Below, piece by piece: positions 25,375-37,392 of a stretch of 64,000 bases of DNA (position 1 is its first letter; each line of letters opens with the position of its first letter). The DNA lies in the NCBI RefSeq assembly GCF_002994745.2, contig NW_020126832.1, positions 124,001-188,000 on the forward strand, given 5' to 3'. A program made the position numbers and the translations under genes. The stretch comes from Rosa chinensis (taxonomy: Eukaryota; Streptophyta; Magnoliopsida; Rosales; Rosaceae). Below the pieces are notes generated by a model that was not told where the DNA came from, searched no databases, and worked only from the letters and a program-made list of their open reading frames with translations.

Positions 25375-26009
25375 CTTGGTATCTGAGCAAAGATCCGAGA
25401 GGACTTTGTCTATTTTCTTTTTTAGTGTGAGGAATTAATTCAAAAAGCCATTGTTAGGGTTATTTCGTCCAAGAACGATCGTTTGCATCTTCTTCTTGGG
25501 CGTCACTCAGACTGGCCTCGCCTTCAGCCAAAGGCCGCCCTTGTCTTCTCTCCTTCGGATCGACGTCGTCATCCGTTCAAAGACCGGTCGTCCTCATCCT
25601 CCTGACCCATCTGCACCAGCTGCTATCTTTATCTTCCTGTTCCATAGCACAGCAGCTCCATCGAGCCAAACCGGCGTCGCTCGTTCATATCAGCGTCGCC
25701 CATCCAGACCGACATCTCACGCCCAGATCCGGCTTCGTCTCCGACAACCCAGACCGCCATTGCTTCCATTCCTCACCCAAGTCGGCCAGATTCTTCAGTT
25801 GGCAGCCCAAGTCCGACCAGGTCTGACCTGATTCCCCACCTCTTTGCAACCCAGATCGATCAGACCCGACTCGGTCAACTCAACCCAGTCCACTTCAACA
25901 AGTTCCAAAAAAAAAAAAATCTTTTATTATTTTTTTGGAGCCTTTTGTTCTTATTATTTCCGCTGCATACGTTGGGATTTGTGTGTTTTTTGCTATTGTA
26001 CTATTGCAA

Positions 26010-26784
26010 TGGGTGGTGATGACAGTCAAAGTTCTAAGGCCAATGAGGTCCAGAAGATTGAGGTCTCTGTCAAGAGCTCAGAAGGTGGTTCTTTCGGGGG
26101 TACCAAACTCACTGGTACCAATTTCCGAAAATGGAAGAAGATTATGTCAGTTTATCTCCTGGAATACACAAGATGGGGCATGTGACTGGAACAATCAAGG
26201 CTCCTAGTGCAGATGATGTGGAGGCCTATGCTAAGTGGGAAGATGATGATGGTTTTGTAATGTCAATTCTATTTCGAGCCATGATTGATGATGTGCTACA
26301 GATGGTGGAGGAATGTGAAACTGCTGAGGCGATCTGGAAGACATTGGGGGATTTGTATACCAATGAGTCTGATTTTATACAGGTTCATGAATTGATGTGT
26401 AAAGCTGCTAGTATGCAACAGAATGGGCAACCAGTAGCTGTGTATTTCACCAAGCTGAAGAATGTATGGGCTGAAATTGATCAGAAGCGTCCTTGCAAGA
26501 TCAAGAATCAAGAAGATCTTATGTGGTACCAGAAGGAGAAGGAGCTAAAAAGGGTCCATGTATTTCTGAGAGGGCTTGATGAGAAGCATAGCAGTGCCAA
26601 GGGAGAATTGTTTAGAATGACATACCCTCCTAGATTGAACACAGCTTTTACATACATCCGTAAGGATGAGTCTCAACAGGAGAGTGTCAAACATACACAG
26701 ATTGAAGTATCTAGCTTAGCCATTCAGGCCAAGTCACCGGCACCTTTCCTTCAGCAGCAAAGTTCAGCCCCGTTTCATCCGTAA
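26010..26784 (+). pseudogene. Copia B gag
   Basis: The start MGGDDSQSSKANEVQ is followed by KLTGTNFRKWKKIMSVYL, the usual Copia gag opening. A frame change near 26160-26185 moves into the frame with TGTIKAPSADDVEAYAKW, AEAIWKTLGDLYTNES, FTKLKNVWAEIDQKRPC and RVHVFLRGLDEKHSS (UBN2-type gag), ending at 26784. A CxxC-type zinc knuckle is not clearly readable in the stretch before 26946. The protein would bind element RNA and build particles; the break makes it inactive unless the indel is a sequencing error. Confidence 0.88.
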
Positions 26785-26945
26785 GGTTCACCATAAGGCT
26801 TCACCAATAGCCCTCGTCCTTAATGTTCTTATTGTAACGACCTTGGGAATGTTCGGGAGACTTGTTGGAAGTTGAACCCACACCTTAAAGTCTTAAACCT
26901 AAAAAGCAAGGTTATCGTCCTAAGGAGAAAGCAGCTGCTATTCAA

Positions 26946-28533
26946 TTGGTCCAAGAATCAGATTTCTATGGAGTGGCTGGCCAAGATCATCATACAGCAG
27001 GTGGAGCTACCCCTACATCCTCTATAGCTGGTCGAGGGAAAATTGGTATGGCTTTACAGATTTCTAACTTTGTTGGTTCTGATACATGGATTATTGATTC
27101 TGGTGCCTCCGATCATATGACTTATGACAAATCATATTTTACTGAATTGTCTTCCCCATCAGTGTCCTATGTAACCAATGCCAATGGTGAGGCTTTTCCT
27201 GTGTTAAGGTCAGGGTCAGTGCGTCTTACTCCCACTTTAGAACTTCATAATGTGTTATATGTGCCTGACTTATCTCATCACTTGATATCTGTCCCACAAT
27301 TGAATACTGAGTCTAAATGCTCTGTAACCTTTTATCCTATGTATGTGATTTTTCAGGATCTTCTCACCAGGGAGATAATTGGTCGGGGGTATCTGAGGGG
27401 CAGGTTGTTCCATCTGGATCAGACATACGTAGGAGAGAAACTAGGAGCACAGTCCTGCGCCGCTTTGACTTCGAGTTCTGATAAGCTAAGTGAAATTTGG
27501 TTGTGGCATCGCCGTTTAGGGCATCCCTCTTTTAGTCTTATGAGAAAAACCATGCATACTTTGTTTATTGGTGTGGATGAGTCTATTTTACATTGTGAAA
27601 CATGTGTTTTGGCCAAGAGTCATCGTGCTACTTATTCTCCTAGTATTTCTAATAACAGTGTTGCTCCTTTTGAGTTGATTCATTCTGATGTTTGGGGGCC
27701 ATCTAGAGAACCCACTGTGTCGGGTATGAGATATTTTGTGTTGTTTATTGATGATTGTACGAGATTGTCATGGGTTGCTCTACTAAAAACCAAAGATGAA
27801 GTTTTTCCAGCTTTTCAAACTTTTCGTACTCTTGTTCAAACACAATACCATAGCACCATTAAAGTCCTTTGTTCTGACAATGGGGGGGCAATATGTTAAT
27901 CATGTTTTCCAAGAGTTTTTTACAACCAATGGGATTGTTCACCAAACTACATGTCCACAAACACCAGAACAAAATGGAGTGTCTGAAAGGAAAAACCGTC
28001 ATTTACTTGATATGACTCGTGCCATTCTCTTTAGTGCTCATATGCCTAAGTATCTTTGGGGCGATGTTGTACAGGCTTCCTCCCATCTTATCAATCGTCT
28101 TCCATCTAGCGTCCTTCAGGGAAAAATTCCATTTAAGGTTCTTGCATCTCATGTCTCCTTACCTTCCTTTCATAATCTTCCAGCTCGTGTCTTTGGTTGT
28201 GTTGCCTTTGTCCATATTCCTAAAAACCAGAGGTCTAAGTTGGATGCCCGGGCACTTAAGTGTGTCTTTGTTGGCTATGGAGGGAATCAGAAGGGATACA
28301 AGTGCTATCATCCACCTACCAGGAAGTACTATGTCACTATGGACGTTACCTTCTTTGAGGACATGAGTTATTTTTCCTCTTCAGATACAGCTCTTCAGGG
28401 GGAGAATTCATATTTTGAAGAGCTGTATCATGGAGAAGGGGAGGAAATAGAAGGAGGAGAGGAAGAAGTCACACAGGCAGGAGGTATTTTGACGGATCCA
28501 GTTGAGACCATCAGCTCGCCACCTCTTGAATAG
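26946..28533 (+). pseudogene. Copia B protease and integrase
   Basis: Protease signature WIIDSGASDHMTYD is at about 27088-27130. The pre-integrase part EIWLWHRRLGHPSFSLM leads to a finger ending CETCVLAKSH. The integrase core has HSDVWGPSREP, LFIDDCTRLSWVALL and then, after a frame change in a 7-G run (27882-27888), NGVSERKNRHLLDMTRA with the catalytic Glu and KYLWGDVVQASSHLINRLPS. The frame ends at 28533 with a stop 33 bases before the RT frame. Only the homopolymer frameshift separates the two long halves. Confidence 0.9.
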
Positions 28534-28565
28534 CAGTAGCTCCAAGCATCCAGGCACCAGTTTCT

Positions 28566-30338
28566 ATGGCTGAAAATGAAGTTGAAGACACAACTGCCCC
28601 TCCTGCCATCACTTCTACCCCTGACCCACAGCTTCCTGGTACGGAAGATCACTCATTTGAGGTATGTCCATCCACTAGTACTGGTAGTAGTGAGTCTAGT
28701 GTTGAGCAATATGTGTTACCAAATAGGACCACTCGGGGTCAATCAGCCAAAAGATATGAAGCTACTCTTACTGCCAAATCAAAATACCCAGTAGCTAATT
28801 ATATGTCCACTAGGAGATTGTCTAAGTCATATGAATCATTTGTGAATCAAATATTTGCTGTATCAGTACCTAACAAAGTGCAGGATGCGTTGGGGGATCC
28901 AAAGTGGAGGAAGGCAATGGAGGAAGAGATGGAGGCGTTGCAGAAGAAAAATACTTGGCAACTTGTGCCTCTACCACAAGGCAAGAAGGCTGTAGGTTGT
29001 CGTTGGATGTTTACTGTGAAGCATAATGCAGATGGATCAGTGAATCGGTACAAAGCACGCCTTGTAGCAAAGGGGTTTACTCAGACATATGGTATAGACT
29101 ATGATGAAACATTTTCCCCTGTTGCCAAGATGAACACTATTCGGGTTCTGCTCTCATTTGCTACTAGTTTAAACTGGCCACTCCGACAGTTTGATGTCAA
29201 GAATGCATTTCTTCATAGAGAGTTAGCCGAGGAAGTGTACATGAGCCTTCCACCTGGGTATGTAGTTGCTTCTCCTGGTAATTTTGTCTGTAGATTGAGA
29301 AAATCTCTGTATGGTCTCAAACAGTCACCACGTGCTTGGTTTGGAAGATTTTCACAATTTATGCGGAAGGTTGGTTACAGGCAGAGCAACTCAGACCATA
29401 CCTTGTTTCTCAAGCATCAACAAGGGAAGGTAACAGCTCTAATTATTTATGTGGATGATATGGGAATCACTGGTAATGATACTGTTGAGATGGATAGATT
29501 GCAAATACAGCTAGCCTTTGAGTTTGAGATGAAGGACTTAGGTGAGCTTAAGTACTTCTTAGGAATTGAGGTAGCCAGGGGGAGAGAAGGAATCTATCTG
29601 TGCCAGAGGAAGTATGTTCTTGACTTGCTGACAGAGACAGGTTTGTTGGATTGCAGACTTATTGACACTCCTATTGAGTAGAACCATTGTTTAGCTGAGT
29701 ATCCAGATCAGGTACCTATTGATCGAGCTCGCTATCAGAGGTTAGTTGGGCGCTTGATTTATTTGGCTCATACTAGACCAGACGTTGCATATGCAGTGAG
29801 TGTGGTGAGTCAGTTCATGCATAATCCGAGTGAGAGTCACATGGATGCGGTTATGCGGATTCTCAAGTACTTGAAGTCAGCTCCAGGAAGAGGAGTACTG
29901 TTTTCTAAACACAACAACATTCTTGAGGTTTTTGGCTTCACAGATGCATATTGGGCCGGAAATATCACAGACAGAAGGTCGACATCAGGTTACTTTACCT
30001 TTGTGGGAGGTAATCTGGTTACATGGAAGAGTAAGAAATAGAAAGTTGTGGCACGTTCTAGTGCTGAGGCCGAGTATAGAGGTATGGCTCAAGGAGTGTG
30101 TGAATTGTTGTGGCTGAGAAATCTGTTACGTGATCTGGGTTTCAAACTCAAAAATTCCATGCAGTTGTATTGTGATAACAAGGCAGCTATTGACATATCA
30201 CAGAATCCAGTACAGCATGATCGTACTAAACATGTGGAGGTTGATCGTCACTTTATAAAGGAGAAGCTAGATGCCAAAATTATTAGCTTTCCTTTTGTTC
30301 CAACTGAAGAGCAACTTGCAGATGTACTTACCAAATGA
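28566..30338 (+). pseudogene. Copia B reverse transcriptase and RNase H
   Basis: RT blocks are all present: NTWQLVPLPQGKKAVGCRWM, RYKARLVAKGFTQTYGIDYD, FDVKNAFLHRELAEEVYMSL, KSLYGLKQSPRAWFGRF and the catalytic LIIYVDDMGITGND. In-frame stop codons interrupt at 29679-29681 and 30039-30041. RNase H shows FTDAYWAGN, RSSAEAEYRGMAQGVCEL and LYCDNKAAIDISQNPV, ending EEQLADVLTK at 30338. With two nonsense codons (both TAG) and otherwise intact text, this element is only lightly decayed. Confidence 0.92.
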
Positions 30339-30414
30339 GTTTCCAGGAATGCGTTTTATGAATCACTTAGCAAGTTGGGCATGGTTGATGTATATGCGCC
30401 AACTTGAAGGGGAG

Positions 30415-30598
30415 TGTTAGTATGAGTCATCGTTCCCTACTAGGAATAGACTACATGGGAATATATTGTTGTAATTACTTACCTTGTACACAATAGGTGT
30501 AGTACATTGTAGTACGATTATAATCTGTTTATATACACCACAGAATGGGTGTAATAAGATCATCAGAAAATTGATTCTCTCAATATTGTCTTATTTGA
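30415..30598 (+). repeat. Copia B 3' LTR
   Basis: 184 bp, directly after the polypurine tract GAAGGGGAG. Carries the 15 bp missing from the 5' LTR. Confidence 0.9.
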
Positions 30599-30603
30599 CT
30601 GAC

Positions 30604-30768
30604 TTAAAGTATTACAGTGTTAGAGAAAGGGTAAATCATGGTGAGATAGCTGTTTTGAGTATTGACACCAATTCACAGCTAGCAGATCCTTTCACTAAGG
30701 CATTGTCAGTGGTTGCATTAAAGAAACATACAGCAAGCATTGGAGTTTTAGCTAATCTACATGCTTAG
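30604..30768 (+). pseudogene. Copia A RNase H, last part
   Basis: Continues the Copia A frame after Copia B: YYSVRERVNHGEIAVL, then LADPFTKALS, the usual ending of a Copia pol. The stop is at 30766-30768. The following 600 bp to the 3' LTR are non-coding. Confidence 0.85.
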
Positions 30769-31380
30769 GTTCAATACAGAGTTAGTCCAGTTGGAGCGAT
30801 TTAAAATTTTAAGGTTCCTCAGTTCTTGTATTTTTTGAGTTGTGATTTTTAGGTTTATGTATCACAACTTGTTTGTAATGACAGTTTTTATTATCAATAA
30901 ATTTTTGAGGTATTTCCAAATATGGTTTTGCTGTAGCTTTATTGTTTTATTTTGGAAATTATTATCTTGTTTTTGAATATCATACTTGCTATCGGATGGC
31001 TTAAATCATGTATAGCCTGATGTTAAGGTTCAAGCAATAATTTTAAGCCATCAGTGTTCAGTAAATTTGCTTGAGTTTTAGAAACATAAAGTAGGACCTA
31101 ATATATGTTTACTTGTTGATACACATTAACATATATTGTATCACTCCTGGTTGGACATATGTGGATTGCAGAAGCTTGTGTAAGTGGTTCTGAAACTTTG
31201 CATTTTGTTAAAATGTATACTGTTTCTTGCTCTGCATAAGTAACTATGATCTGACCATGTTGGGATGGGTTTTTTTTATTCAAGTTTGTTATCTGGGGCG
31301 CACTTTGGTAAGTTAAATTAGTTTTGATATTTTCTGGTGCAAATCATCAAGTATAGTATGTGTCAGTCCAAGGGGGAGAT

Positions 31381-31866
31381 TGTTAGAATCAAATGGACTT
31401 GTCACATATTATTATAATGTATATGATGATTAGCTTAATATCAATCCTAGTTTAACATGGATACAAACTGTAAATCAATACTGGTAACTTAATGAAGCAG
31501 TGTATCAATTCATTAAGGATAGTAATCCATTGCTTTGTCTACAAGAAAGGCTACAAGATTGTGATACATTAGGATTCTAATTAGGAGACTTGTCCCTTAA
31601 GAATTACCTTAATGGAAGGAATCTAAGGGTTAACTATCCTATATAAATAGATGAACTTGGTCCCTGTTACTACCACGTTTTTGCATATTGTTCTGTCCAT
31701 TGAGAAGCAAGTTAGTAAGTAACAGAAGGCCATCTTCAAGTGATCATTGTTGTGCAGCTGCAGAGATGGAATCCATGCCAGTAATTGCTGAAGGTAAGTC
31801 TTGATTCTTGTGAGATTGTTGTCGATCTTGTATGCATATGATTGTGAGCATGAATATGGTTTTGTA
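31381..31866 (+). repeat. Copia A 3' LTR
   Basis: 486 bp, the same length as the 5' LTR, starting TGTTAGAATC directly after the polypurine tract. The last bases are TTTTGTA instead of TTTTACA, so the terminal CA is mutated. Confidence 0.92.
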
Positions 31867-31871
31867 CAAGT

Positions 31872-31935
31872 ACAACATGGGTTACAGAACTATATATGTA
31901 AGGAAGGACAGTGCGCAAAACCAGTGTGCGCAATA
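31872..31935 (+). repeat. Continuation of the third tandem unit
   Basis: ACAACATGGGTTACAGAAC followed by TATATATGTAAGG and CCAGTGTG matches 13938-13990. With the two LTR insertions removed, GAGGTTTCCAAAGATGATCA joins this text, reproducing the unit seen at 13908-13990. Confidence 0.85.
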
Positions 31936-32543
31936 TGGAAAAGCTTCTAAAAGTATTTCTCCACAAGAATTAGGGAAGTGGTTGGATCTTATAAGGTTTA
32001 CGGTATCTAAAACTATGTAATATATGAGAAATTCTACAATAATTGCATGTATGTGATACACTCATTTACCGATTTAACAACGATTTTGTTGTCACTGTGG
32101 TAAATAGAGTTATTTTTTGGGTACTTTTAGTTCTATTACAGGTAATTACTCCACCTACGATATTTTTACAAGTTTATGAACAAATTGTTATCGATGTGAT
32201 AACTTGGTTCAATTATATGTAAATGCATAAAATAAATGTGATAACTTTGGTTCAACTAAATTGTAATTTTAGTTCAATTAGATGTAAATGAGTGTATGAT
32301 AAACATCCAAGTAATATAGACAACCCCGTAATATATATATTCAAATCTGAAGATTTTGTAAGCACTCTATATAGATCTAGCGGTCTCATGAACTAGTTAA
32401 TTAGGCGTTCATACTAGTCTATCAAATACAACACTGACTTGATAAAGGATTCTTGAATAACACCATATAGTTGCCCTAATCGTCGGGAGACTTTTCGTTC
32501 ATGTAATACGCGCATCTTCTCCACCAATAATAGAAGTGAAGAA
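31936..32543. other. No gene recognised
   Basis: Intergenic-looking AT-rich sequence between the tandem array and the TRIM. The frame containing SISPQELGKWLDLIRF at about 31945-31995 looks faintly protein-like, but I cannot place it. Confidence 0.35.
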
Positions 32544-32795
32544 TGATAAAGTAATCTGAGGTTCACATCCAAAACCAATTGGCAATGGATGGAGTGGCCC
32601 AAACCCTTATAAACCCATAGGCAAGGTCCCATTTTTCCCATGTGGGATGTATATATTCTCAACACGCCCCCGCACGTGTGGCGAATTTTCAAGCCATACA
32701 CGTGGACAACTTGGGTGACGTGGAGCCCGTGTGGGGGTTAGGCATGCACACGTGGGTAACCTGGCTTTGATACCATGATAAAGTAATCTGGGGTT

Positions 32796-34845
32796 TGATG
32801 CGCTTTTGGGAAGCGCATAATTTAACCCTGAAATATCGTTAGTAGTATAAGCAAATAGGGATCGTTCTGTCCGGGGATTGAGGGTACACTTGTAATTGTG
32901 AAACAAATAAAGAAAAGTATTATTTACAAAAATAAAATAAAGAATATAAATATATACAATTGTATAAACAAATAAAGAATTAAAATAATAAAGTATTATT
33001 TACAAAAATAAAACAAAGAATAGAAATATATACAAGTAACAAAATAAAAAGGGAGGGGGGTTTAAGAATTATATAATTGAAAATTAAGATAAATAAAATA
33101 AAGAAAATGTAAAAACATATATACAAGGGTGGATCGCAAGGAACAAAGATCAAAATCACATCCATATGCAAGAAATCCAATTACAATTCCTATAGTTGAT
33201 TTTAAATGTCATGAGAGAGGAGTTGATCATGTGAAACATTCGAAAGCAAATGATTTCCCATATTTTACTTTTCAATGCTAATTAACCTAAGCGAAAGCAC
33301 CTAGATTAATCCTATCAAACATGCAATCAAGCCCTAGAAAGCTAGTCAATCATGACATGTTCAACGCATTAGACATAGAGAAAGGCTATCAACTCAAGTG
33401 TACAACTTAGTATGGAAAAGTCCACCTAATTGCAATCCTCTTTAATTAAATTCGGTCTTTGCACAAAACCTTTACTACTTTGATTCAAGTTTACACAAAA
33501 CGAAAAGTCGATTTCATGTTCTTAAACCTAGCACCAATTATATCAAAACCCTAAGTGTTTGCAACCACATAAGATTAAAATACAAAAGTTTTCTATCATG
33601 CAAATTTAATTAAACAAACCCACATAAGCAACATAAAAATCAACATATAGAAATCACAACTTTATCTCAAAACATATAAACGGGCTTTAAACTTTGCCCT
33701 TAACATTATTTGTTAACTAGAATTCATAGTTTTACAAAATCAAACAAAGAAAACAAGAGAAAGGATATAATACACCTTGAAAGATGAATGATAAAGCCTT
33801 GAGACGAAGAACTTGAAGATCCTTGAAAACAAGCAATCTTCTAGGGACGACACAAGGGTGGATGGCGGTTGGGAAATTGATGTATTGCATGGCTTCTCTT
33901 TCTCTTGGCTTGAAAATGAAGAACAAGAAAACTAGAGAATGGAAAAGAAATATGGAGAGGAAATGGAGAGACAAGGAGATGGAATGGATGAAGGAAATGT
34001 GTGATTGAGAGTGAGAGGAGAAGGTGTTTAAATAGGGAAGAAAAAGAAGAGTGAAATGATGAGATGAAGAAAAATAATGAAAGTGGAGTGTGAGAGTGGT
34101 TTGTAAAATATGTAAAAGATGAGGTAATGATGAAAGCAAAGCATGAAAGTGAAGAAATGTGGAAGTGATGATGATCTTTTAGGGTAGAAAAATTGTATCC
34201 AAGGAAAAAGAAATGCTTTCTTCATATGGGTGGGAAACATGAATATGTGGTGTTGAGCTATTTTCAGGTCAGTTTCTTTCCCTTTATTCCTTCAATTATT
34301 TCTCCATCAAAACTTCAGAATGAGCCTTCGACTTCTTCATAAAAAATGTTCCACTATGAGTGTAGATCATCCTCACAAATTTTCAGAGCTTTATTCCATG
34401 TGGTTGGGCCGGAAATGCTGCTGGACCTCTTACAGGTCCAGTTTTCCGGTTTTGCTTCTGTAGAAAATTGGGCTGATTGTTTGAAGGCCTTCCACTCATA
34501 TTTTTCTCTGGCACTCTTCATAAGAAATGATCCTTTGGGTGTCTAGAATGGATCTGGAGAGTTTCAGCTCATTTCGAGTTCATTTGGTCAGGTGGCCGCT
34601 CCTTCTTCCTTGCTTGGCTCTGATTCTCCTAGCCGGAGTAAGAAAATATTCAAGGTTGACTTTTTAGTGCATTTTCATTCTTCTCCATCATTTCTAGGTA
34701 ATTATGGACGTAACACTCATTTCTTCTTCATCTACTCCAATGTACCTAAAAATAGAAATTAAGTTAAAAATCGATTCGTTAAGGAATAACTAAGCAAAAT
34801 GTGAGGAATTAACATTTAAAATATCACATTAAAATGCGCCTATCA
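32796..34845 (-). repeat. LARD 3' LTR
   Basis: 2050 bp. On the minus strand it starts TGATAGGCGCATTTTAATG and ends CAAAAGCGCATCA. The terminal zones match the older solo LTR at 22202-24501. ORFs inside it (for example 135 codons ending at 33732) are low-complexity and are repeated in the other LTR. Confidence 0.95.
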
Positions 34846-36599
34846 AATTCCCCCACACTTAGCTTTTGCTAGTCCCTTAGCAAAACAAAACAAAAAAAAA
34901 TCCAAAACAGAACAAAGACTTGACAAAAAGCAAGTAAATGACTCTATTGCTCCTAACTGTTGTCTCAGAGACTCCAAACTCATGGCTTTCACGTTAAACA
35001 CTTAATCAAAATCACAAAGATAATTCCATGGTTAATAAACCTGTGACATTCATATGACTAAGCAAGATATGGAGAACTTAAGTTATACAGTGAATGATAG
35101 CATGTTTCGAACAAGTCCAATCCAAACTTACAGGGCATACTCTCGATTTTTCTCTCAGAAATGGCTATGCTTAAAAGCTTCACACTCAAGTATATGCAAG
35201 AGAACAAATTGTAAGGCAACAAACAGCTTGCATATTTCATCAATAAACACATTTTGTGAAGAATTTTTAAAGACCTCATGAAATGACTAAGTGCACAAAT
35301 GAACCTAAACCATAAGCTCGACTGCATAACTGACTCCACTAACCAAAGACTGCCCATCTCAAGGATCAAGTCAGCACTTAAAACAGGTTGTAATGGGGCT
35401 AAGCTAGGGTTTTCGAAATGAAGATTAAGGATACAAAAAAAAATCCTAAGGACCTAGCAGAGCATATAAGGACCACCTTATGTCATCATTTTTGTAGACC
35501 AAATATCATTGTTTTGGGCCAAACCTTCACTCTAACCAACATGGGAATGGACAAAGGCATAATTTTCAACTTTGAGCCTTCTACAAATTTGCAAGTCCAA
35601 AACCACACTTCAACATTTTCCCAAGAGTTTTCTTTTCAATTTTTTCTTCTCTTTTGCCGCTTTTTTTTTTTTTTTTTCAAGTCAAAATTTTTTCTTTTCT
35701 TTTTTCTTGGATTTTCCCCACCCCACACTTGTCTTTCATCGTCACCCCTACATACTATGTCATGCTCTACTAAGTCCTTAAGACAAGGGTAGAGATATCT
35801 TGTACTAAGCTCATGGTAGGGTAGTGAGGGTGATGAAACAAAGGTTTTCAACGTAGGCTCAAAGGGGTTCATTCTAAGGAGTCCCACGACGGGCACAATT
35901 GGGGACACATGCTTGTTTGGCTATGGTGGTTACCCTAATACCTTCTATCCTATCCAAGATCAGGGCATATTATGGCATACAAGCTTTGACAGTCACAACA
36001 GCCGAGTTCTAGTACTCTCTAGTCCATTAAAATCTATGGCACATGATCATTGGATTTTCAAAGAAAGATGAGGTTTTGCAAATACAGCCACGAAATTCTA
36101 GAATTATCAATAAGCACTCGAAAAGAAAGTATTTTAGCTCAACAGCTCACTTAGGGTCAAATGAATCAGACTTAATCCTAGCATGCTTAATGAACCAAGT
36201 TACAATCCTATCTCAAATCTTCATACAAGTATCACAACGTCGATTAACCACAGAATTCAATTAAGTCCTATTTTGATTGTGAAAACCTTCAGCCATGAAT
36301 TCGGAGACATGTTCATCCTAGACGTTAGGAGCATCCTAAGACTCAAACACACAAAAACACTCTAAAACCAACTTTTTTTTTTTTTTTTTTTTTTTTACAA
36401 TTTAATTCAATTTCAACACTTAGGTACGGGAACAGGGAGTCTCGATGTGCAATGGGACTGAAACAGCTACCCTTTTTCAAGACTATGTTTAATCCAATAT
36501 ACCTTAGTGTATCACAACATCAACTAAAAACACAATCCAACATCAACTATTTTTCATTTTTTTTTTATATACTAACTACTAAAAACACAATAAAGCAAT
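34846..36599. other. LARD interior, 3' part, non-coding
   Basis: Between the polypurine tract and the first flanking block, no ORF with recognisable protein content is present. Homopolymer runs occur at about 35660-35677 and 36370-36396 (T on the plus strand). The text TTTTGCTAGTCCCTTAGCAAAA is close to a perfect short inverted repeat next to the 3' LTR. Confidence 0.6.
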
Positions 36600-36850
36600 A
36601 ATCCTTCCCCCATAATTAATTCATGCATTGTCCTCAATGTATAAACAAATATAAATCATGCAAAGCATAAATCAAGCATAGAAGAGAAAGTTAACACAAC
36701 GAAACTTAAAACAACTTAAAATTCATGAAAATAAAATAGAAGGAAGAGTTCAAGAAAGCAAATCTGCGTTTGATGGCTCCTCCACAGATACGGTTGAAAT
36801 GGGTTGCCTCCCATGCAGCGCTTAATGTTTAAAGTCTTTCAGCCTAGACT
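36600..36850 (-). repeat. LARD flanking block, copy 1
   Basis: Shared landmarks with 38833-39060 in the same order: CTTCCCCCA, ATTGTCCTCAATGTA (ATTATCCTCAATGTA in copy 2), AGAAAGCAAATCTG, then GGGTTGCCTCCCA and AGCGCTT. The two blocks bracket the ORF pair as direct repeats. CTTCCCCCA is also close to the complement of the polypurine tract next to the 3' LTR. Confidence 0.75.
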
Positions 36851-36861
36851 TGTATCTCCAT

Positions 36862-37392
36862 TTACTCCTTTGGAGGAGCGGTATGCGGGCGAGTGGCAGC
36901 CCTCTTGCTGGTTTCAGCTTCCTGAGGAGGGTCCTCATGGTGTGATGCAGTAGCGTCCTTGCGGGGAAACCCAGGAGGATAACTTTGCAAGTTATTGACT
37001 TCCTGAGCAAGCTTGTTTATTGCAGTGTGACAGCGGATCAAAGAGCAGTTCATCTCAGAGATGTAATCGATCATGCAATTGACTCTCCAATCTGTCACCA
37101 TAATACCATCGCGGAGAGAGGAACGCAAATCATCAATCAAATCTGACAAGCTTTCCAGGGTGGCCATAGGCCGAGGAGCACGAGCAGCTGGTGAGGAAGA
37201 AGACTCTCCGGGATGCAGTCTGGGAGAGCGACGAGGCAGAGGAGGGGGACTGCGGGTACGCTCACGGATAGGACGATGGTCCCATGGACGAGTAAGCCCA
37301 GCTCTAGTGGCCGCTTGACGACCTTCTTCTTCCAAAGAGAGAACACGGTGTTGATTGACGCCCCTGCGAGGGGTAACCTTGGTTCGAGCCAT
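36862..37392 (-). CDS. LARD sense ORF of unknown function, 176 aa
   Basis: An intact ORF in the element's sense direction. I chose the ATG at 37392 (context CCTCATGGCT) over an in-frame ATG at 37431, which would add 13 residues. The N-terminus MARTKVTPRRGVNQ is basic; residues about 45-75 are rich in Arg, Pro and Ser (PPPLPRRSPRL); the middle (about 80-130) looks helical with spaced Leu/Ile (TLESLSDLIDDLRSSL, INKLAQEVNNL); the tail is polar. No zinc knuckle, protease or polymerase motif. I do not recognise the family. It could be an element-encoded accessory or degenerate gag-like RNA-binding protein, judging only by basic composition. It lies divergent to the homeobox ORF, with 591 bp between the starts. 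The first five residues equal those of histone H3 with its initiator Met, probably by chance. Confidence 0.6.
   Translation of the reverse strand: MARTKVTPRRGVNQHRVLSLEEEGRQAATRAGLTRPWDHRPIRERTRSPPPLPRRSPRLHPGESSSSPAARAPRPMATLESLSDLIDDLRSSLRDGIMVTDWRVNCMIDYISEMNCSLIRCHTAINKLAQEVNNLQSYPPGFPRKDATASHHEDPPQEAETSKRAATRPHTAPPKE

Larger units (their letters stand above)
25206..30598 (+). mobile_element. Ty1/Copia element B nested in Copia A
   Basis: LTRs at 25206-25374 (169 bp) and 30415-30598 (184 bp) both begin TGTTAGT and end TTATTTGA. The left LTR lacks 15 bp present in the right one, at a place flanked by TTG repeats. The target duplication is TTGAC on the left (25201-25205) and CTGAC on the right (30599-30603), one mismatch. 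The primer-binding site TGGTATCTGAGC is at 25377-25388 and the polypurine tract GAAGGGGAG at 30406-30414. Gag and pol are in Copia order with few breaks. The Copia A frame resumes at 30604. Confidence 0.92.
17184..31866 (+). mobile_element. Ty1/Copia element A, hosting two insertions
   Basis: Two LTRs of exactly 486 bp (17184-17669, 31381-31866) enclose gag and pol in Copia order (gag, protease, integrase, RT, RNase H). Target duplication CAAGT precedes the left LTR (17179-17183) and follows the right one (31867-31871). The primer-binding site TGGTATCAGAGC lies at 17672-17683 and the polypurine tract AGGGGGAGA at 31371-31379. The LTRs differ at roughly twenty positions by eye, so this insertion is older than the LARD at 32796. 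Its RT-RNase H frame is interrupted by a solo LTR (22202-24501) and by Copia B (25206-30598). Removing both restores the reading frame across each junction. Confidence 0.93.

Noticed and set aside
25451..25831. 126-codon ORF, Pro/Arg/Ser-rich
   Set aside because: Lies in the untranslated leader of Copia B, before gag, without family motifs.
33732..34139. 135-codon ORF on the minus strand, repeated identically at 40791-41198
   Set aside because: Lies in the two LTRs of the LARD, is low-complexity (Ser/Phe/His-rich) and has no motif. The repetition reflects LTR identity, not gene duplication.
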